Shown here: positions 48,220-59,235 of the stretch, one piece after another | Numbering within the stretch: the first letter of the stretch is position 1 | Layout of the letters: each line of letters starts with the position of its first letter | Source: Timema cristinae | Taxonomy: Eukaryota; Arthropoda; Insecta; Phasmatodea; Timematidae | DNA length: 64,000 nucleotides | NCBI GenBank assembly: GCA_039000515.1 | Contig: JBCFYV010000001.1 | Span: 33,564,061 to 33,628,060 of the forward strand | Reading direction: 5' to 3' | The notes under the pieces: model-generated | What the model saw: the letters and a program-made list of their open reading frames with translations, nothing else | Database searches by the model: none | What the model was told of the DNA's origin: nothing | Translations under genes and position numbers: made by a program

Positions 48220-48480
48220 CATCACTTAGTCAGTAGCGTGTCTATCTAATGAGTTAAGGGTTCCAGGTTTGATGCTCAGCATGAATGAAAAATTTATTAT
48301 TGGTGAAATGAGGGTTTCCCCTTTCGCAGTGATGAATTAATGGTCACGTGCTAGCTGTTGTGTGTGTTCTAGATTTGAGTTAGTTTATAGGTTATGTCCT
48401 TTCACTATTGTACATAGAAACTCTCGTGTTATGATATAATCAGTGCATGTTAAATATCTCAATAAATGAAAACACTATTA
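48220..48480 (+). repeat. SINE-like repeat related to family B
   Basis: A tRNA-like head (AGTCAGTAGCGTGTC, then GGGTTCCAGGTTTGATGC) and a tail (CTCTCGTGTTATGATATAAT, then CAGTGCATGTTAAATATCTC) resemble family B's 3' end. Confidence 0.5.
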
Positions 48481-48509
48481 AAAGTGAATCAGATTTTACT
48501 GTTATGAAA

Positions 48510-48800
48510 TTAATAATCGTATGATATACAAGGAGTACATGAGATAGTAGAGGAGGCAAGGCTGAGATGGTATGGGCATGAAATGAGAATGGAAAATAAA
48601 ATAATATCAAAGAGAATGATGGAGATGATGTATCTAAGAAAATGACCACAAGGAAGACCAGAAAGAGATGGAACAGATAACAAAAAGGGAGGAGTGAGAG
48701 GAGAAGAATAGAAGTGATTAGAGGAGGAGTGGTGGAAGGAAAGAGGAAGATGGAGGCATTTTACTAAACTGACCCTGCTAAAGATTGGAAACAGTCGATG
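48510..48800 (+). pseudogene. Non-LTR retrotransposon, 3' coding fragment
   Basis: The translation EEARLRWYGHEMRMENK followed by a P-x-G-R-P-E-R-D-G-T block and a G-R-W-R-H block is the post-reverse-transcriptase tail common to several non-LTR families. It has an internal stop and ends in a (GAT)n-like tail. Confidence 0.75.
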
Positions 48801-49624
48801 ATGCTGATGATGATTATGATGAGCTATTTAAAATTGCAAAACAAATAGAGTCTTATGATCCTATCTTAAAAGAGCCATCTTGGAGAGTAATTTTGTTTGA
48901 ATTCTATTTTTAAAAAAAATTGTATCTACCGTATTTTACTCTTCATTAAATCATTGTATTTGCACTAAGAGAGTAAGGGTGTGGAAGGTAGATTTTACAG
49001 AAAGGTATAAACATTTGTGCAAAGGGAGAGTGAGAAAACATGCAAGGAAAAATGCCCTTAGGACACCCAAACACACTGTCACTCCAGTCTATTTCAAGAG
49101 TGGTGCTTTAGACCATATGACTTTTGGTGTAGGTGTATTTAAAAAAAAAAATGCTATTGTGGTATTTCTGTATTTTCTTTCTATATATATTGAATTGATT
49201 CAGTTTTAGTCTCGTAGCATCAAATTTAAATACTTCTAATTTTAAATTTGAAGTGACACACATCACCATGAAAATTAAATTATTTTTTTTAGTAATTATT
49301 AAGTGCAATAAATAATATGTAATTGAAATTCTCCTATAAACAACTTTTATCATTTTCCACAGGTGTGCGTAAATGTGACACCAAAGAGGTGTTTTACGAT
49401 GCTATAGTTATGTTAAGACTTTAGCCAATACATTTTTTAAACCCTTGTTCACATTTGTGAATTAGGAACAATTTTTTTTTATTAGATCAACCTTTATAGA
49501 AGCTCTTAAAAAACACACATATGAAGAGTGATATAATCAATTTGTATTTTAGGGGAGAAAAAATCTTGAAACGTTTTTAAGTTTGTTTTGATTAGATTCA
49601 AATCTTACCTACTTTGGTCTATCA
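48801..49624. other. Intronic AT-rich sequence of the BLTP3-like gene
   Basis: No exon was seen. The stretch 48960-49120 resembles a worn piece of SINE A2 (GAAAGGTATAAAC, CATTTGTGCAAAGGGAGAGT, TTAGACCATATGAC). Confidence 0.35.
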
Positions 49625-49890
49625 ATAACTATTATTTAAAGGTTTGTGGGCTCAAACCTAGCCGGGGTCAACGGATTTTTCTTAATCAATAAACATAAGA
49701 AGCACAGCTTCCTTCAGAGGGGAATTAAAGTCATTGGTCCTGTGTCGATTGTGGCATGTAAAAGAACCCTGGAAGATATGTGAAAATACCTTTCACGGCA
49801 AAATTGGTAAGCTCTTTGGCTCTTGCTTATAGAAAATTCTCTTGTGCTGATATAATAAGTCGGTTCAGAAAGTGCATGTTAAACAAATAA
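49625..49890 (+). repeat. SINE-like repeat, family B, full copy
   Basis: It carries a B-box-like GGGCTCAAACCTAG, the CATGTAAAAGAACCCTGGAA block, GAAAATACCTTTCACGGCAA, and the tail GTGCTGATATAATAAGTCGG, then TTCAGAAAGTGCATGTTAA. Confidence 0.7.
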
Positions 49891-50703
49891 ATATATTTAA
49901 AAAATAATATCCTGAGAAACACAATTAAGTGAAACGTGTAGTGATGCTCAAATTGTAATCAAGTTCAAAAAGAACTTTCTGGCAGAGTTGGATGACGTGT
50001 GGTGAGGGTTTGAGATATCTTGATATTAATTAACGAAGGGGTATTTTATTCCTTCTTACAATGTGGTTTTCATTTCCCATTCTAAGTAAATGTTGACAGC
50101 ATTTCTTCAAATTCAGGGTATTCTTGTGTAATTAGTTTTAAGAATGAAAGGAAGGAGGGGTACGAGGGTGTTGAGGTAGAGGGGAAAACAAATGCTTAAT
50201 TTTAGTTTAAGAATGGAAGGAGAAGGCCTGCACACTTATCAGAAAGATTAACGGGGGAAAACAAATAAAAAATAGGCAGCTCCAGTACCTTGTTTGGATA
50301 AATACACAAATGGGCAAATATTTTATCAAGTAGCCCTGAGCACAATGTAATTTAGTCAGCGTTACTCTCTACTGTCCTGAATGTGTGGTCTGATTTCTTG
50401 GCAACTTACTTTATTTTTGAATCTGTAGTGTATTTTTGTTATTCACTGGACCTGAAGCATTTCCGGTAATTGCCCAGACCTTGTTGTCATATTGTACTTT
50501 AATTTTTATTAGAATGTTTAATTCACTTATAGTTGTAAAACTGGCACAAAAGTGTACTGATGAGAAAAGAAAATGAAGTTCCTGAAATTAAATCAAATGT
50601 AAATTTAGAAGAAAAAAACACATTAATTCAAAAGTTCCTAGGATAGGATTCCTTTCCAATGACATAGTGTGCCTAATTTACTCCTCTGTGTGAAATACTA
50701 CAG
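49891..50703. other. Intronic sequence of the BLTP3-like gene
   Basis: No exon or named repeat was seen. Confidence 0.35.
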
Positions 50704-50705
50704 AC

Positions 50706-50914
50706 CTGGCTCTCTTCTGCAGACCGCCGCAGTACTTCATTTTGCTCGCTGACGCGACTCAGAACTGTCAACTGCCTCTTCAGTTCAGAGTTCTCCTGAC
50801 TCATCTGGTGAACACGTCTCTCTAGGAGTGCCATATCGCGGCGTACATCTGCATCTCCCCTGCCAGAGGAATCAACTCCGACACAGGAATCACCCTCGAC
50901 ACAGGCATCACCCC
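50706..50914 (-). CDS. BLTP3-like lipid-transfer protein, penultimate exon (coiled coil)
   Basis: This 209-nt exon follows a TTTTGTGTAG acceptor, completes a split Gly codon (G|GG) and leaves in phase 0 at CCAG|GTCTGT. It begins with a short Gly/Asp/Cys-rich linker of near-repeated form (GDACVEGDSCVGVDSSGRGD) and then a coiled coil (ALLERRVHQMSQENSELKRQ and on). The frame reads open further upstream on the minus strand, but that is intron: the acceptor matches the phase of the 51293-51449 exon exactly. The linker is unusual in having two evenly spaced Cys; I cannot say whether it is conserved. Confidence 0.75.
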
Positions 50915-51292
50915 CTACACAAAACGTTTCATTGTCTATTGGTAAGCCCCGTTGACACCGAGAGTGTTGTCTTGTCACTCGATATTTGAGGGTCAACGGT
51001 TCGAATCTCTCCCCTGGGGATTTAAAGTGGTCGCAGGAAGTGAGTGGTTCAGAGTTTACAACATTCAGGGGCTCCCAGGAGTGGATAATAAAAGGGAACA
51101 TACGAGATAAAAGAATAAAAACAAGCAATGAAAAAAAAAAGCATGCGTTGATTTCAAAGATGGTATGAAATGTACAAGAGTGAATTAGAAACCGCTAAGC
51201 GATTTGGCCTGGCCACGCTAAATATATTGACAAAGTGATATGATTCAGTCTAGATCTGTGATGTGAATGAAGCACAGGGAACAGTAACTAAC

Positions 51293-51449
51293 CTGGTGAC
51301 AGAAGTGGCTCTACGTGAAATATTCCATCCCGTTCCCTGTTTATCTTGAGATTTACAAGCGAAGCATCCACTGGTACTGGACCTGGTGATGTGATATTAC
51401 TGGAGGGACGATCTTCATTTAGCCTCACTTTTAAGTTCTCCAAGAATAT
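51293..51449 (-). CDS. BLTP3-like lipid-transfer protein, conserved body exon
   Basis: The 157-nt exon lies between a TTCATAACAG acceptor and a CCAG|GTTAGT donor, entering in phase 0 and leaving in phase 1. It encodes IFLENLKVRLNEDRPSSN, then ITSPGPVPVD, a combination I associate with the C-terminal body of UHRF1BP1/UHRF1BP1L (BLTP3A/B), where a beta-strand segment is followed by D-R-P, then N-I-T-S-P-G-P. This is the strongest family evidence in the locus. BLTP3 proteins form a hydrophobic channel moving lipids between membranes on endocytic vesicles. The assignment is from memory of the family, not an alignment. Confidence 0.8.
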
Positions 51450-51559
51450 CTGTTATGAATATGAAAATAATATATTATTTAAGATTTATAACAGTCACAT
51501 AGTTAAGATAACATTTTGGTGAAGGAACAAAGCAATATTAGTGTAAAAATATGTATGAG

Positions 51560-51622
51560 GGCTCCAGCATGTATTTTTTCTGTTCCACGGGCTTCTTTGG
51601 TCAAAAAAGTTTGGGAAACCTG
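51560..51622. mobile_element. hAT-type right end inserted in a SINE A2 head
   Basis: AAAGTTTGGGAAACCTG ends at 51622 and is followed by CCTTAGAC (51623-51630) and further SINE-head-like sequence. The left end was not found. Confidence 0.45.
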
Positions 51623-51854
51623 CCTTAGACCGTTCTAGCACTGATGCAGGCTATTAACCTGATTTATTGTAGTAAATATTTTTTTCTTCTGGCTTAAGCT
51701 AATGAACTATGTCAATTGCCTTAGCCCTTCCTACAAATCATTGCAGTCAATAGTATAGGTGGATCGTTTGATATCCCATTTTGTCCCTAGATAAATGTAA
51801 AAATTGCTTTATTTAATAAATAGATTAATTTATTTAAAACACGAACAAGATATT

Positions 51855-52100
51855 TTTAACATCGCAGCTTACTACTATTCAGGTTATATGCTTATGTACA
51901 AATGTAATTATGCTAATGGCTTTGGAGATTAGAAAGGTTATATTTGTAGGAATTGTACCCACATTTGCATGGAGTCTGGAAAACGATTTTGGAAAAACCA
52001 CCCTTAATACACTCGACCAAGATTGGAGAATCAATGTCATCGGCAGTCTAGAGTACTTACAAAGTAGCGTGTTAAAAGACCACAAGCCACCAAAGTAGGT
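51855..52100 (-). repeat. tRNA-derived SINE, family A2
   Basis: The reversed tail (GCAGCTTACTACTATTCAGG), the AATTGTACCCACATTTGCAT block and the head near ACCACAAGCCACCAAAGTAG are present. It lies in a BLTP3-like intron. Confidence 0.7.
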
Positions 52101-52602
52101 ACCAAGATCTTATCGATGTCCAGACATGAATACAAAAATGGAGGTAGAATCAGTCGATGGCTTCTTCCTCTTTCAGCATGATTTTTCTTCCTTATCTTTT
52201 TCCACTCTTGCCAAAAGCCTAGCTTGATAAGTTTAAGAAACCATTTCATCTCTGGATAGCACCTAGCTCAGGTAGGTAGGTAATATAGCTCAAACAAGGT
52301 GTCCCATCATGGTATGGTTTTTTATGTTTTACTCTAGATAACAGTGGATTCGATACCAGTAAAACAAAATTGTAAGATATTTTAAAATGAAAAAACCTTT
52401 TAAAACAGATCTCAATTTCGATAATGTCAAGTGAGGCACGCAGAAAATCATACTTTGATATGTTTTCTAGGTCGAGTGTAACCACGTATTTAATATCCTG
52501 GTTAATCAGCTGTGAACTTGGCTCTTCTTGCATACATATATATATATATATATATATTATATTTTTTTTTCTTTTGCTCCCCTTGTCTAAAATTGTAAAT
52601 AC

Positions 52603-52857
52603 CTGCATGGGAAGTGGTGCTTGGATTATCTCGTCTTCCACCAGGTCTGTCAACCCCACTATAGTGCTCATGTTAAGTTCTAGATCAATATCGTTGAGCC
52701 GAATCACAACATCATCCTTGCACCAGTCTTTGTAGCTATTTCGATCCACTATCTCCCCAGGGGATACAATGTGGGTCATTCTGAGACGCACTTTAGGACT
52801 GCTAGTTGGGTCCAGAGGCGCATCCAACCAAGCTCGTGACCTGCAGCTGAACTTGTT
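52603..52857 (-). CDS. BLTP3-like lipid-transfer protein, body exon
   Basis: This 255-nt exon (85 codons, phase 0 at both ends) lies between TTTTGTTCCAG and GCAG|GTATTT. It encodes AWLDAPLDPTSSPKVRLRM, a W-C-K-D-D-V-V-I-R-L block and then TIVGLTDLVEDEIIQAPLPM. The last part, a GL-x-DLVEDE-type helix followed by a proline and the next exon's beta-strand, fits the repeating body of BLTP3 proteins. Joining it to 57352-57458 and 51293-51449 keeps the frame. A (TA)n run in the downstream intron (52530-52556) lies close to the donor. Confidence 0.8.
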
Positions 52858-52981
52858 CTGGAACAAAACATTAAATTGTGTAAAAAAAACCACCATACGA
52901 TCTACTTATCAGATTTGATTCCCTTCCTTGCAACAAGCTAAGAAGACATTCAGTCAAGTTGCCGCCTCTTGTTATAAGTAT

Positions 52982-53075
52982 TAGTGTAAACGCAGGGTGA
53001 CTACGGAAATGTGAAATTCCCTAATTTTTTATGGGTTTTCCAAACAACATTTTTCAATTTTCCCTGACTTACCCC
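52982..53075. mobile_element. Possible hAT-type left end
   Basis: It starts near GCAGGGTGACTACGGAAATG and continues TTCCCTAATTTTT and CAATTTTCCCTGACTTACC, the look of a common invertebrate hAT terminus. The right end was not found. Confidence 0.35.
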
Positions 53076-53259
53076 CTTTTACAGTTTTTATTGGAGAATG
53101 ACAATTTTCTTCATTTTAATCACATATCTCAAACATTAAATAACAAGCAGCTTCTAAACAACAACATTTTGAAAAAGTTATTTTCCCAGTTTTTCTGTAA
53201 TGTTGTGTGTAATCTGTGGAACTGTCATCTTGTGTTGAATGAATGTCTAGACGAATTAT

Positions 53260-53570
53260 TATTATTATTATTATTATTATTAGCACCGTGTATTACTACC
53301 CATTCGGGTTGTACACACGCTAATGTGTAATGGTAGGGTGATTGTGAGATGAAGTGGAGGAGCTACAGTTTAACGTGGGATCCGAACCACGGTGGAGGCC
53401 TGGCATTCCACACATTCACAAGTTGGATTATTACACGTCTTGTCAGAGGTGAAGGAAGGGTTTGGCAATCAGATAAATCTGTGCCGGGACTGAGGATTGA
53501 ACCCTGGACCCCCAGCACAGAAGTTAGACACCTTACCCCTAGACCACCAGGTCACCTACGCTAGGCAATT
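53260..53570 (-). repeat. tRNA-derived SINE, family A1
   Basis: Full-length reverse copy of 22650-22960: (ATT)n, tail (AGCACCGTGTATTACTACCC), body (CACGGTGGAGGCCTGGCATT) and head (ACCCCTAGACCACCAGGTCA). Confidence 0.85.
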
Positions 53571-53609
53571 AAATTTGTTAACATAGGAGAAACAAAATAT
53601 CTCAATTTT

Positions 53610-53840
53610 TTTTTAGCACCACATCTTACTAACCATTTGGGTTCTTCGCTTATATGTGTAGTAATTTCGCTAGTGGGTTTTAGGGAATATAAAGGTTATA
53701 TTTAGAGGAAGTGTACCCACATTTGCATGGAAGTGTGGACAACCTTTAGGAAAAACCACCATTAGTATTATCGACTGAGATACAAACCTTGATCTCACAG
53801 TCATTGAGAGTATAGTCTACTGTGGGACTTATATTATTAT
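53610..53840 (-). repeat. tRNA-derived SINE, family A2
   Basis: The tail (TAGCACCACATCTTACTAAC) and the AAGTGTACCCACATTTGCAT block are clear; the head is truncated near 53830. Confidence 0.65.
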
Positions 53841-54054
53841 TATTTTGTTGTTGTTTAGAGGCCCATCGACACAATGAGGTTATTAGGGGTGTGGGACTTA
53901 AGACCATAAGCCATCAAAACGGTTTACAACTATACCGTACCTGTGTTTTAGTGCTAGTGTGTTTTGACAGAGCATTTTACTTTATTTTATAAAAACAAAT
54001 GTTGGATGAATGAATTAATATTGAATAAGTTACAAGAAAGAGGGAGAGGAACAA

Positions 54055-54340
54055 ATAAAATGAACACACAATTATCGCTTTCATACCGAGAATAGGAACA
54101 TAGTTCACACTTCACACTGCTGCCAATATAGAAAGAGGTAATTGTTGCGTCTTGAAGATAACCAATCTTTATCACTTAATCCATCAATCTAGCCATCATT
54201 CTGTGGGAACTCATCTGGAGAAAGTATGAAACATGCAATAGAACTTCATAAAAGAGGTAACAAAACAAAAACGGAATAAAAAGGTAATTGGTAAAGAATT
54301 ACAGGACATTTAATATGAACAAGTATAAGAAATAAATGAG
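54055..54340 (-). repeat. Dispersed repeat, family D
   Basis: Reversed, it shows ATTACCTCTTTCTATATTGG, then CAGCAGTGTGAAGTGTGAA, and a distal part shared with 37960-38060. Confidence 0.55.
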
Positions 54341-55380
54341 CTAGAAATTTTTCTCACATGTAGAGTCTCAAATTACAAAATTTAGTACTTATTAAAATAA
54401 TGTGTCCTGTTGCAGTGTTGTGATGTGGTCTCGTTACGTTGGTGCTACTAGATGTACTAATGTAAGAGTACTTTTTATAACTTCCTCACCTGGGTACCTC
54501 CTCCATGATCAAGACAAATAGTTCAGTGCAGTTGTCGAGACTTGTGTTCTAGTTCTACTTTACACAAGGAAGCTATCAAACTCAACTTTACAATCACATA
54601 ATACACTCCTGTTAACAGTAAAACAATTCAAAATCTAGTGCATGTATTATCAAGAACCCTACAATTAGCAAGAAAATTAAGTGCACAATAACTATTACAA
54701 GAAATAGAAGGTGGCTGCACCATATATGGGAAAAATATTCCTGACCTTTCTGCGATCTCAAAATATATTTCTCCAACTAAATGAAACCCAGAGCAAAGGC
54801 GATAAAAATCTTCAAAAAATAATAATAATCCATTTGTGTTAAATATTTAATTTTGAAATGTATAAAAAAAAACACCAGGGAATTGTATTTAAATAAGATG
54901 AATTCTCATCCCCAAACAGCTAAAAACACTAAGCCCTTGACTTACAAGATTAATTCATTAAGAAGGTTTATGCGTTAAATGAAAAACTGCACAAGTGAAA
55001 TGGTGCTTAAATATAATGTATTTTTGACAAAAGATAATTCACTATCAAGACACAACTTGTGTTCAGGCTATAAACAAACAAAATGGTGATGAGTGATGAC
55101 TGATGACACAACCAGCTATGCAACAGATTACTAGGAACATATGTTTAAAGTGACACTTAATAGATGGTGTGTTACTAGTTATAAGTCAAAGTATCGAAGC
55201 CATGTATCTATGAATCTGTCTAACTCTTATCCATTTAAGTCAAAGACTTACTGTATACCATTTTTCCTAATTAGCTAAAAAAATTCCCCTGATGTTTCCA
55301 GGTTCTACACAATATTTTATCTGACTATAGGCACCTTGAAACGGTGGCTAGGTTCTAAATGTCAAGGTACATAAAGCCTC
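54341..55380. other. Intronic sequence of the BLTP3-like gene
   Basis: No exon or named repeat was seen. Confidence 0.35.
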
Positions 55381-55620
55381 TTATTTTATCAACAACCCCC
55401 CCTCCTCCTCCTCTACCCTTGTAACAGCTAAGATGCTGCTCAGAAACTTCATTCTCATGGCCTCCATTTTCCTTGTCCCTCTTACATTCAATATTCTGGT
55501 TTCTCCTGTATATATGACTATAGGTACAAAGTACACCCTATGCAGCACTTCCTTACACCCTAAGGGCAATTTCTCTTTTCCAGAGCAGGTCTCTTACACA
55601 CGCATACAAAAATTCACCTA
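55381..55620 (-). pseudogene. Non-LTR retrotransposon, post-reverse-transcriptase fragment
   Basis: The minus strand encodes VYFVPIVIYTGETRILNVRG, then TRKMEAMRMKFL and SILAVTR. This is a diverged form of the Y-G-x-E-T-W ... E-M-x-F-L-R-x-I-L-G-V-T-R segment after the polymerase domain. Only about 60 residues survive. Confidence 0.7.
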
Positions 55621-56314
55621 ATGCCCTATCTAATTAAATCCTATCTACTCCCATACTTCGCCTCAATCCTGCAATCAATCAAGAAGTTTGTTTGAATAAT
55701 ATAACAAGAAATCAAGAAAAAATGTACTTCAATGATTCTAACAAAGTATAATCCATCTTTCTTTCCAGGTTGACTCCTTCCCTGTCACATAAGTTATATT
55801 GTTTTACACTCTTTTCACACAAGTGTTGTATAATTTTTCTCAAAGATATTACTAATTATTTTGGTATGTGACTAAAATTATTATACAAGATTTTCACCAA
55901 CATTTGAACTATAAAACAATAAAGAATGTTAACGAAAAATAGAGTTACAGTAAAAGTTTGAAAGTGCACACAACATTAACAACCAATGATGCACAACAAT
56001 CATAGGTCCAGTATATTTGATGAAATATAGACATATCTAATATGTTTGAGGTATACTTCTCACAAAAAAAATCTTGTTCGTTATTCTTACATTGAGCAAA
56101 AGTCAAGAAAAACACAAAGAGGTACACAGAAGAAAAAAAGACTCACACCAATAGCATTTTGAGATATATATTTATGTATTTTAGTTCAATAAAATTGGAA
56201 AAAAGCTAGCAATAGCTAAGGTGAAATGGAAGTATGATTTAAATTTTTTCTAAATTTTTTATGACAATACCCATTTCTAGCCAAAATCTATAAAATATTT
56301 CTGTTAGTATTTAT
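55621..56314. other. Intronic AT-rich sequence of the BLTP3-like gene
   Basis: No exon or named repeat was seen. Confidence 0.35.
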
Positions 56315-56590
56315 TATTATTATTAGCACCGCGTCTTACTACCCGTTCGGGTTATACGCACTTACGCTAATGTGTAATGGTAGGGTGATTGTGAGATGAA
56401 ATGAGGACCTACAGTTTAACGTGGAATCCGAACCACGGTGGAAGCATGGCATACCCCACATTCACAATATATCTTGTCAGAGGTGAAGGAAGGGTTTGGT
56501 AATCAGATAAATCTGTGCCGGGACTGAGGATTGAACCCGGCCGCCAGCACAGAAGTCTGACACCTTACCCCTAGACCACCAGGTCACCCG
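56315..56590 (-). repeat. tRNA-derived SINE, family A1
   Basis: Reverse copy with intact tail (AGCACCGCGTCTTACTACCC, GTTCGGGTTATACGCA), body and head (CACCTTACCCCTAGACCACC). Confidence 0.85.
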
Positions 56591-56893
56591 CATTTTCTGT
56601 AGTAAATACATATAGTTAATTCTCTACATAAGCCCTCGAATAATCTCGAAAGTACTTGAACATTGGTCTAGAAAGGATTTAAAGAATTTGAGAAAATATT
56701 GAATTCAAGATCTAAAAATAATATACTTACCAATATTTTATTTTTTTAAGTCTTAAATTCAAATGTATTTGAAAGCTCAATACTGATTAGTGATTATTGC
56801 TAGTTAAGCCCGAACATAATCATAAGATACACTTAATAACCTGAGTCAAGCCCAATATTTTAACACCTAACTGAATGTATTAATGTTATAATG

Positions 56894-56960
56894 CAGCGGT
56901 TCTCAAACTTTCTTGACTCACAAACATCTGAGCTGCACAAACCCCCTGGTAAATATCCAT
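56894..56960. mobile_element. hAT-type left end
   Basis: CAGCGGTTCTCAAACTTTCT is a typical hAT terminus. No matching right end was found before the next exon. Confidence 0.45.
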
Positions 56961-57351
56961 AGCCACTCATTTAATTTTATACCTATTTTTATGAAATTTA
57001 GTTATTAATTTTAATCAAAATGTTTAATGCCTTTAAATTAACCTACTATGGCTCGGTAAGTACTTTGGGATACCCCACCAAATATAATGGAATAATAGTG
57101 AAACTACTTAAGTACAAGTTCAAATAATTATACATTTATTTTAAAAAAAAGTTAAAAAAAAAAAAAAAAAAAGCAAAGTAGTGTAGTTAAATTTTCTTAT
57201 CTTTACTGTCACAATATTATCACATTTCACATGTTTTTTAGAGTGATACTGGAAATTGCTGCATTGACATAACTGAAATACCTCCTTTAATCACAAGATT
57301 CCATGCCAATTTAAGATTCAAAATTGTTAACAAGTTTTAACAGCTACTCAC

Positions 57352-57458
57352 CTCTTCAAGTGACTTAGTGAGAAGAATGCTCTTGCTTTGGATGGCACAG
57401 AGCTTTAAGTCAGAACCACAGCCGATAAATAAAGTCTCAGTCACTTTCAGCATTGAGC
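57352..57458 (-). CDS. BLTP3-like lipid-transfer protein, body exon
   Basis: A 107-nt exon between AAATACAAAAACAG and GAAGAG|GTGAGT. It completes a Gly codon split with the exon at 58262-58382 (G|GC) and leaves in phase 0. It encodes SMLKVTETLFIGCGSDLKLC, then AIQSKSILLTKSLEE. Too short to classify alone, it bridges two exons that carry the family features, with both phases correct. The 4.5-kb intron after it holds a hAT end, two A1 SINEs, one A2 SINE, a family D repeat and a retrotransposon fragment. Confidence 0.75.
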
Positions 57459-57879
57459 CTGTTTTTGTATTTATTTTTTTTAAATAGGAATACGAAGAAA
57501 AAGTTTCTTACACAAATATGTAGAAGAAAATGTTAAAAAAGCTGTAATAGCTTTATTCTCTAACAATGAGAACTACTCCTTTAAACTTAACTAGAAATCA
57601 ATTAATGAAAAAAGATGGCTTTTCTTTAATTCAAAATCAGTGGAAATTTCAAAGAGCTGGTCTTTTCCACTCACGCTTAATGTGGAGGATTTCAATACTG
57701 CTGTCAGCGAGTAATAGTGAGTGATAAGTGCTTTAATCAAATATGAATCAATAATCTTATATAAGTACCATGTAAGGGTGGTGGCTAAACTGTCTAAATA
57801 AATTGTCCATCTCCAAATACTTGACCCTCATCTACATTTGAATGAGAAAATTCAGCTTAAAAAGTCTTCCTTTAATATA

Positions 57880-58135
57880 TTTTTTTTTAGCACTGCACCT
57901 TACCACCCATTTAGGCTATACTCTCATGTACCAAATACTCAAGTTTAAGGAATTCTGAAAGTTTATTTTAAAGTATGTTTACCCACATTTACATGGAGGG
58001 AGATTAGAAAGACATTTAAGAAAAAAAACCTCAGTACATAAGACCGAGATCAAACCCCGATCTTTCCGTCTTTGGCGGTCAAGTCTAGTTGCAAGAGTAG
58101 TGGCTTAGACCATGTGGCTACTGAAGTGGGTCTTT
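57880..58135 (-). repeat. tRNA-derived SINE, family A2
   Basis: Reversed tail (AGCACTGCACCTTACCACCC), the ATGTTTACCCACATTTACAT block and head (GCTTAGACCATGTGGCTACT) are present. It lies in the 803-bp intron between two BLTP3-like exons. Confidence 0.75.
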
Positions 58136-58261
58136 CCTTCTATACCTTAAAAAAATAAATAAACCGGTAGTTAACTCTAGCCGAGAAACCCTTAATACAT
58201 CAGAAACAAGAATGGTTTACTGATGAAGATATTTTAGTATAAGCAGAAAACTAAAACTTAC

Positions 58262-58382
58262 CTGGGCAGAAGACTATGCTTGACATTTGCACAGCATGAA
58301 TGCTAAATGTCTTAGTATTCACATAACTATTCAGTTTCAATGTGGCTGAAGTATCACTATAAACTTTCATAAGAAAATGGGC
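58262..58382 (-). CDS. BLTP3-like lipid-transfer protein, most upstream exon in window
   Basis: A 121-nt exon between TTTAGCTCAAG and CCAG|GTAAGT, entering in phase 0 and leaving in phase 1. It encodes AHFLMKVYSDTSATLKLNSY, then VNTKTFSIHAVQMSSIVFCP. The T-A-T-x-K-L strand followed by T-F-S-I-H-A resembles the BLTP3 body. Because it starts in phase 0 with no start codon, earlier exons, including the N-terminal chorein domain, must lie to the right. None was recognised up to 64000, so the next intron is at least about 5.6 kb or a short exon was missed. Confidence 0.75.
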
Positions 58383-59069
58383 CTTGAGCTAAATTAATAT
58401 TTATTTTAAAGAATACAGCTAACATATGTCAAAAAATTGTAACTACAGCATTAACACCACAAAATATGCAAAGGAAATGCGATGAATAAAACACATGTAA
58501 TCATGGAGTCATAAACAAAAGTACACAGATTTGGATGAAAAATTACTTTCATTATTTATTTGGGAGTAGATATAAAGTTTTTTTTTTTTAGCTTACAGGT
58601 GTAACTGTGATGCCACTATCAATACAAAAGTTTAAGTCCATTCTCCTTATGCTAAGTGCTGCATGCAACATGCAGAATGATTAAGTAAGAGAGCTTATAC
58701 CTTTATGATGGCCTGCACACAAAACATTCACATAGAGGCCGTAGGCAGGAGAGCATGCAAAAAAAATATACAGAGAAAGATATTAACACACAATAGAAAT
58801 GGGCAGAGAGAAGCCAAAATAACTGCACCGAAATATTTGTACAAAAAAAGTGTTTTTGAATGTATAAATGATTGTGTCATCCCAAAATGAAAATGTTATG
58901 CACTTGGTAATATTAGTAGATATGTTAAAAATACGAGTTAGTGACTAATTACTAATAAAATATCAATGGGAACCGTATAAAAACACAGAGTAAAATATTA
59001 ATGAAAGAGAAGAAAGCCAACCTGGAAATATTGATGAGTTAAATCTATAAAGCCAATGTAAAGGTATTT
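58383..59069. other. Intronic sequence of the BLTP3-like gene
   Basis: No exon was seen; the 61-codon frame at 58705 has no recognised domain. Confidence 0.35.
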
Positions 59070-59235
59070 TTGTTATTCTTATTTTTATTTTACTGCGACT
59101 TAGTAAGTTATATTAATGGGATAGAGACCGATGCGTAGCATTTTAGAGTAAATATACCCACATCAGCATGAAGAGAAAGTGAAAAATCATTTAGGAAAAA
59201 TCAATTCAGTCTAACTCGAGTGTGATGCGTTAGAC
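59070..59235 (-). repeat. SINE A2, body part, split by a hAT insertion
   Basis: The reversed body (TAAATATACCCACATCAGCA) runs up to GATGCGTTAGAC at 59235 and resumes at 59794 with CATTAGACCATGCAACCACC. Confidence 0.7.

Noticed and set aside
50673..51128. Full 151-codon minus-strand frame starting at Met 51128
   Set aside because: The acceptor at 50915 matches the phase of the previous exon; the upstream part is intron.
52246..52896. 216-codon minus-strand open frame as a gene
   Set aside because: Only 52603-52857 is exon; the rest reads through intron, including a (TA)n run, past a clear donor and before a clear acceptor.
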